A DNA stretch of 64,000 nt, taken from NCBI GenBank assembly GCA_016744135.1, contig JADGEX010000001.1, forward strand, positions 693,029 through 757,028, given 5' to 3'. Positions 59,706 to 64,000 of this stretch are shown here, one piece after another. Numbering within the stretch: position 1 is the stretch's first letter; each line of letters starts with the position of its first letter. Position numbers and translations under genes: made by a program. This DNA is from Pseudodesulfovibrio sp. (lineage in GTDB: Bacteria > Desulfobacterota > Desulfovibrionia > Desulfovibrionales > Desulfovibrionaceae). The notes below the pieces were generated by a model, which saw only the letters and a list, made by a program, of their open reading frames with translations, did not search any database and was not told the origin of the DNA.

Positions 59706-61502
59706 TTAGCCGAAGTACCAAACCAGGGCGAAGATGCCCAAGCCGAGAACGGCGGCCAATGCCAGGTAATCCTGCAGATTGGCAGTCTGGACTTTCGCCC
59801 CTGCCCTGCCGATATTCCTGACAGTGTAAGCACTGCCGTCCACCACTGTGTCGATGCCCTTCTTGTCAAACCAAGAAGTGCCATCCCCCATACCGATAAG
59901 CGAACGCAAACCAATGGTATTGTAAACCTCGGTCCAAACGTCATCCACCTTCGAAATCGGCCAACAGACAACACGCATGAGCGTGGTGCCGATGAAACGA
60001 TAGAAGATATCGAAGTCCAGGTTGAGCTTCGCGTGCGGAGTAATGATCTCGCGGGTCAAGTAGAAGGCCAAGCCGGAGAAACCGAGCAGCAGGCCGGAGT
60101 TAATGACCTTATCGAGATGCCAGGGCTCAAATGCATGTTCCACCGGGAAAGGCAGATATTGATACAGCATGTGAGGGTAAACACCTTGAGCGATGCAAAG
60201 CAGGCCGCATATTGCCATACCAACATACATGTTGACTGGCAGTGGCTTGACTTCACCAACATATTCTTTTTTACCGCCCCAAAACGCGAAGTACGGGAGC
60301 TTGATACCGACGGAGATAAATGTACCCACTGCGGCAATCTCCATTCCGAGAGCCAGAATCGTACGATGGGCTTCAGCCGCACCGGCGATAGTCATGGTTT
60401 TCGAAATAAAGCCGTTGAAGAGGGGCATACCGGAGATGGACAGGGCTGCGATCATGTACAGAACCATGACCCAGGGCAACTTGTAGGCAAGCCCACCCAA
60501 TTTATCCAGCTTGGCAGTACCGACCGAATAAAGAATCGCGCCGGTACCCATAAACAAAAGTCCCTTATAAAGGATATGGGCATAAGCATGAGCCACTGCG
60601 CCGTTGAGCGTCATGGCCGTACCGATGCCGATACCCGCCACCATGTAACCCACCTGGGAGACAATGTGGTAGGACAAAATCCGTCGAGCGTTATTTTCAA
60701 TACACGCGTACAAAACACCAAAAACAGCCATACAGGTACCGGCGATAGCGAGGACTTCCCATCCTGCATAGCCACGTGCCAGCACATAGACTGCCGTTTT
60801 GGTGGTGAAGGCGCACATGTACACCGCACCCGCAATGGATGCACGAGGGTAAGCGTCAGGCAACCATGCATGCAGAGGCACGACAGCGGCGTTGACGCAA
60901 AAACCAATCAGAATCAACCAGTCGTAGAGATGGGCCCCAGAGGGATCCACTGCGTTGAAAGCGAAGCTTCCTGTGGCCTTGTACTTGAGCAGCAACCCGC
61001 CGAGCAAAAACAATCCGCCCACGGTATGGTACACAAAGTACCTGAAACCGGCCCCCACTGACTCTTCAGTCCGGGCCTGCCAGATCAGGAACGTGGAACC
61101 GATGGACATAAGTTCCCAAAACAGGAAGACCGTCAGCAAATCGCCGGCGAACACGCAGCCGAAGCCACCTGCCACATACAACGAGCCGCAAACATAATGG
61201 CCTCTGTCCTCGACGTGCATGCCGTAAATAGCGCCTATAAACGCAATAACCGAGAAAACCTGGCCAAAGACGATGGACAATTTATCCACACGCCCCAGTA
61301 CCAGAGCTTGATCAAGATATTCCAAAGCACCATACGTGCCCGGTTCCACCGTAAAGATGGAATAGAGCGCGATAAGCGGTGCAAGCAGTGCCAGAGCGCC
61401 ACGAAACGCTTTGTTCATCCAAAGCGATTTGGGGACGAAAGGCACAACGAGGGCCAAAGCAAGGAAGGCCATGGAGGGATGGATGAACATACTAGTCTCC
61501 AT
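59706..61502 (-). CDS. MrpD/NuoL-type antiporter-like subunit
   Basis: 598 residues from an ATG with GGAGG before it; it overlaps the end of the upstream 86-aa gene by 11 bases. The antiporter core is clear (LTVFLFWELMSIGSTFLIW with the TM5 Glu; AWLPDAYPRASIAGAVYM; TTKTAVYVL with a Lys). The Lys normally found before the PLHAWLP motif is Asn here (GFCVNAAVVPLHAWLP). The protein has an extra 120-residue C-terminus, which could be a lateral helix as in NuoL. It occupies the operon place of NuoL next to NuoM. Confidence 0.85.
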   Translation of the reverse strand: METSMFIHPSMAFLALALVVPFVPKSLWMNKAFRGALALLAPLIALYSIFTVEPGTYGALEYLDQALVLGRVDKLSIVFGQVFSVIAFIGAIYGMHVEDRGHYVCGSLYVAGGFGCVFAGDLLTVFLFWELMSIGSTFLIWQARTEESVGAGFRYFVYHTVGGLFLLGGLLLKYKATGSFAFNAVDPSGAHLYDWLILIGFCVNAAVVPLHAWLPDAYPRASIAGAVYMCAFTTKTAVYVLARGYAGWEVLAIAGTCMAVFGVLYACIENNARRILSYHIVSQVGYMVAGIGIGTAMTLNGAVAHAYAHILYKGLLFMGTGAILYSVGTAKLDKLGGLAYKLPWVMVLYMIAALSISGMPLFNGFISKTMTIAGAAEAHRTILALGMEIAAVGTFISVGIKLPYFAFWGGKKEYVGEVKPLPVNMYVGMAICGLLCIAQGVYPHMLYQYLPFPVEHAFEPWHLDKVINSGLLLGFSGLAFYLTREIITPHAKLNLDFDIFYRFIGTTLMRVVCWPISKVDDVWTEVYNTIGLRSLIGMGDGTSWFDKKGIDTVVDGSAYTVRNIGRAGAKVQTANLQDYLALAAVLGLGIFALVWYFG

Positions 61503-61752
61503 AATAGTCCTCCTTCCTGGCTATAAACGGCTGAACCACTTTTTTCATAATGATAACCATGGCCAGCCCCACGATAAGACCAAATCCGGCAAAGAACCCG
61601 GGATACTTATCGAGACCAAAGTGCGGGTGATGTGTGACAAATGGAACGTTGAGCACCAAAAGTACTCCCAACGTCACGAAGAAAATGATTCTCCACGCTT
61701 TCCAGTTGTCTCTCCATTTGGCGAGTAATCCGCCCAAACCTTTTTGACTCAT
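61492..61752 (-). CDS. 86-aa two-helix membrane protein of the complex I-like operon
   Basis: 86 residues with two hydrophobic helices (about 20-40 and 50-72). The end, KKVVQPFIARKEDYYGD, is basic then acidic. Placed between two antiporter subunit genes with a small overlap, it is probably a structural subunit of the complex. Similar small proteins with a K/R-x-x-DYY end occur beside MrpD-like genes in other anaerobes, as far as I recall, but have no name. Confidence 0.7.
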   Translation of the reverse strand: MSQKGLGGLLAKWRDNWKAWRIIFFVTLGVLLVLNVPFVTHHPHFGLDKYPGFFAGFGLIVGLAMVIIMKKVVQPFIARKEDYYGD

Positions 61753-61762
61753 ATCATTCCCC

Positions 61763-63310
61763 CTAGAACTTGCCGAGAACGTTGACGAAGTTCAGGAATG
61801 TCTGCGGATACAAACCCAAGAACACCGAGATGAATGCCGTAATCATTAACGGCACGACCATGGTCATGGACGGCTCGTTGTATTGCCCGATATTGGCCTC
61901 CGGTTTGGGAGCCTTGAAAAAGGCACGATACAGGATGGGCACGAAGTAACCGGCGTTCAATGCCGTACTGAGAAGCAGTAAGACAAGCAGCGGCCACTGG
62001 TGCGCATCAAGCGTACCGTTGATCAAGTACCATTTGGAGACAAAACCGCAAGCGGGCGGCATGCCGATCATTGACAGGGAGGCGATACCGAAAGCACCGA
62101 AAGTGAGCGGCATCCTGCGTCCCAGACCATCCATGAGGCTGATCTTCTTCAGGTGGCAGGCGACATAAATGGCACCCGCAGCCATAAAGAGTGTGATCTT
62201 GGAAAAGGCATGGTGAGCGATGTGCATGACACCACCCTGTATAGCCGAATCCACCAGCATGGTTACACCGACAACGATGTAAGAAAGCTGGGCTACTGTT
62301 GAGTAAGCCAGCCGCGCCTTGATATCATCTTTGGTCAAAGCAATGAACGAAGCAACAGTCAGGGTAAAAGCCGCAATATAGGCCGTCCCCAGTCCGATAC
62401 TCAAATCACCCAGCCAGGTGCCGGGTGCGCCCACATAAACCTGACTCATGGTCAGCATGGCAGCGGTCTTGGTCCCGAAGGCCGAGAGCACGATGCGGCA
62501 GACACAAAAGACACCGGCCTTAACAACGGCCACCGCGTGCAGCAAAGCCGAAACCGGAGTCGGTGCGACCATGGCCGAGGGAAGCCAGTTGTGGAACGGC
62601 ATAAGAGCCGCCTTACCGATACCGAAGATGAACAACCAGTAGGTGAGAGCCACCAATCTGGGATGCTCGGCAATGACTTCTGCGGAGAACATACCGTTCT
62701 GGATGTCTCCAAGGTTAAAGTCCAAGTTACCAACCAACACATAGGTAAGCACCATTGCAGGCAGGAGGAAGAGTTTGGAGGTACCCATCAAGTAAACGAT
62801 GTACTTGCGAGCGCCAATCTTGGCAGCCTGATCTTCATGATGATAAACAAGCGGGTAGGTAAATACGGTAATCACTTCGTAGAAGAGATACAGTGTAAAC
62901 ACATTGGCGGATAAAGCCACACCGATGGCACCAAAGATAGCCACCGCGAAACAGATATAATATCTGGTCTGTGCGTGCTCGTTCAGCCCCCGCATGTAAC
63001 CAATGTTATAACTGGTTACAAAGAACCAGAGAAACGGCGCGATCAGAGCAAAGACCATGCTCAGTCCGTCGGCCGCAAATGCTATTGTTATTCCAGGCAT
63101 AATGGTGGTGACTTGATAGTACAACACCTCGCCGCCCAATACTTTCGGCGCCATCCAAAGCACCGATCCGAACGTCAGAAACGCGCCGATGAAGCTCATG
63201 GCCTCGCGCCTGTTCTCATCCCCTCGTCCGAGGTAGATAAAAAGCGGCACAAGGAGAGTGATCACCACCGGCAGAAGAATTTGACTATATGTAGTTACGC
63301 CTTCCATCAT
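61763..63310 (-). CDS. Monovalent cation/H+ antiporter subunit D (MrpD)-type protein
   Basis: 515 residues, 14 transmembrane helices. TM5 Glu in FYEVITVFTYPLVYH; Lys/His in GIGKAALMPFHNWLPSAMVAPTPVSALLHAVAVVKAGVF, where a further His and Lys in TM8 are kept. All residues used in proton transfer are intact. It directly follows nuoK (2 bases), a place usually taken by nuoL. It is one of four antiporter-type subunits in this operon. Confidence 0.9.
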   Translation of the reverse strand: MMEGVTTYSQILLPVVITLLVPLFIYLGRGDENRREAMSFIGAFLTFGSVLWMAPKVLGGEVLYYQVTTIMPGITIAFAADGLSMVFALIAPFLWFFVTSYNIGYMRGLNEHAQTRYYICFAVAIFGAIGVALSANVFTLYLFYEVITVFTYPLVYHHEDQAAKIGARKYIVYLMGTSKLFLLPAMVLTYVLVGNLDFNLGDIQNGMFSAEVIAEHPRLVALTYWLFIFGIGKAALMPFHNWLPSAMVAPTPVSALLHAVAVVKAGVFCVCRIVLSAFGTKTAAMLTMSQVYVGAPGTWLGDLSIGLGTAYIAAFTLTVASFIALTKDDIKARLAYSTVAQLSYIVVGVTMLVDSAIQGGVMHIAHHAFSKITLFMAAGAIYVACHLKKISLMDGLGRRMPLTFGAFGIASLSMIGMPPACGFVSKWYLINGTLDAHQWPLLVLLLLSTALNAGYFVPILYRAFFKAPKPEANIGQYNEPSMTMVVPLMITAFISVFLGLYPQTFLNFVNVLGKF

Positions 63311-63312
63311 AG

Positions 63313-63621
63313 CTATTCCTTCAATGTAGTGATGTCACTGGTTCTGGCGGATTTGAATCGCCGTGCAACGACCACGATGATTGCAAGGACCAGTGTAGCC
63401 TCAGCTGCGGCAAGTCCCATGACAAACAAAGTGCCGAGTTGTCCGAGAACCGCACTGAATTCAGTCAACTGCGCTGCTGCCACCATGGACAGACCTGCAC
63501 CGTTGAGCATGAGTTCCACCGAGATCAGCATACCGACGAGACTCCTGCGCTGCGTCAGACCAAACAGGCCCGCGCACAGAAGAATCAACGCGACAATTTG
63601 ATAAAGGGTCAGAGCACTCAT
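63313..63621 (-). CDS. nuoK: Complex I subunit K (NuoK)
   Basis: 102 residues, three helices. The two essential intramembrane Glu are Glu36 in SVELMLNG and Glu74 in AAAEATLVLA, as in E. coli NuoK (36 and 72). It is part of the E-channel linking quinone reduction to the antiporter subunits. Its ATG directly follows the nuoJ stop and the next gene starts 2 bases after its own stop. Confidence 0.93.
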   Translation of the reverse strand: MSALTLYQIVALILLCAGLFGLTQRRSLVGMLISVELMLNGAGLSMVAAAQLTEFSAVLGQLGTLFVMGLAAAEATLVLAIIVVVARRFKSARTSDITTLKE

Positions 63622-64000
63622 TTATTTCTTCCCCCTTTTTTCCCATGTCAGAAGCACTGCTCCGGACATTGCCACCATGAGGATGACCGAAATCAACTCA
63701 AAGGGCAGGAAATAGGAACCGAGCAGTCCCTGACCGAGTTCTTTAATGGTTACTTCTACGGGGATCGCTACGGATTCAACTGGTCTGGTCATAACCAGCC
63801 AGCCCAAAATGGCAGCTGGTGCCAAGGTTGCCGCCAATCCATAGACATACGTCTTCATGGAGGCATATCCGCTTTCGTCACCGCCCTTTTCCGCTCGAGT
63901 CAACATGACTGCAAAGAAGATCAGGACACTGACTGCGCCGACATAGATAAGAAGTTGCATAAAAGCCATAAAAGGCGTCGCCAACAACAGATACATCCCA
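63622..64000 (-). CDS. nuoJ: Complex I subunit J (NuoJ), 5' part outside window
   Basis: The frame runs off the end of the window with no stop. The ATG at 63996 lies inside the family's conserved helix (GMYLLLATPFMAFMQLLIYVGAVSVLIFF), so it is internal. The middle helix has the pi-bulge Tyr in YVGA, and RAEKGGDESG forms the loop before the next helix. About 125 residues are visible. nuoA-I, expected upstream, are not in the window, so the nature of the electron-input arm cannot be judged. Confidence 0.9.
   Translation of the reverse strand, partial: GMYLLLATPFMAFMQLLIYVGAVSVLIFFAVMLTRAEKGGDESGYASMKTYVYGLAATLAPAAILGWLVMTRPVESVAIPVEVTIKELGQGLLGSYFLPFELISVILMVAMSGAVLLTWEKRGKK

Noticed and set aside
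59697-61061. 454-codon open frame opposite the MrpD/NuoL-like gene
   Set aside because: The opposite strand encodes a clear membrane subunit in an operon; the antisense product is polar and has no recognisable motif.

Overview
The window looks like chromosome from a marine sulfate-reducing bacterium of the Desulfovibrionaceae (Desulfovibrio/Pseudodesulfovibrio type). I infer this from gene content: a feo operon with a FeoB-associated Cys-rich peptide, a 2-amino-3,7-dideoxyheptulosonate synthase-like aldolase (alternative aromatic pathway), Wolinella-type frdCAB beside a two-subunit Fe-S fumarase, paired DUF1538 proteins, and a complex I membrane arm with MrpD-like subunits. No rRNA, tRNA or CRISPR array was found.

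Layout. (1) 1-7134: an A+T-rich surface-glycan/thiotemplate block, all on the + strand: the tail of an adenylation enzyme, a deacetylase-like protein, a surface-carbohydrate (GT-B-like) protein, a Cys-cluster protein, an AAC(3)-family N-acyltransferase, an orphan protein, a KAS III and an acyl carrier protein. (2) 7244-8432: a decayed IS3-family element. (3) 8555-14119: iron uptake (FeoB-associated peptide, feoA, feoB), a Gate-domain membrane protein, ridA and the aldolase. (4) 14173-20515: HPt protein, MltC-like transglycosylase, PilZ protein, two small proteins that may be flagellar, a GT9 glycosyltransferase and a DUF294 nucleotidyltransferase. (5) 20711-26996: acetate-type Na+/solute symporter, OFA-family MFS permease, a small Gly-tailed protein and a large radical-SAM protein. 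(6) 27021-33351: lipoprotein and a complete oligopeptide-type ABC importer. (7) 33702-38019: CoA-disulfide/persulfide reductase with rhodanese domain, aminotransferase, periplasmic binding protein and a 56-aa protein. (8) 38111-43039: fumarase and fumarate reductase. (9) 43488-52677: M16 protease, small membrane proteins, aroC-trkA-trkH-aroL, a YchF-like GTPase and a ferredoxin. (10) 53021-56277: degenerate HsdR-N-like protein, zinc ribbon, CBS, P-II and two DUF1538 proteins. (11) 56685-64000: complex I-type membrane arm (nuoJ partial, nuoK, MrpD-like, small protein, MrpD/NuoL-like, nuoM, nuoN).

How it fits together. Frd, Fum and the complex I-like arm describe anaerobic fumarate/quinone respiration and ion pumping. 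TrkAH and the DUF1538/P-II/CBS set suggest cation homeostasis. AroL, AroC and the aldolase cover parts of aromatic biosynthesis. The first 7 kb plus the IS remnant has the look of a horizontally shaped cell-surface locus.

Most interesting points: the thiotemplate/sugar-acylation cluster; three copies of a hairpin repeat whose 15-bp stems differ in sequence but are each perfectly paired (33.36, 39.50 and 39.80 kb); four antiporter-type subunits in the complex I-like operon; an HsdR-N-like protein that has lost its nuclease E-x-K; and the DUF1538-DUF1538-P-II-CBS cassette.
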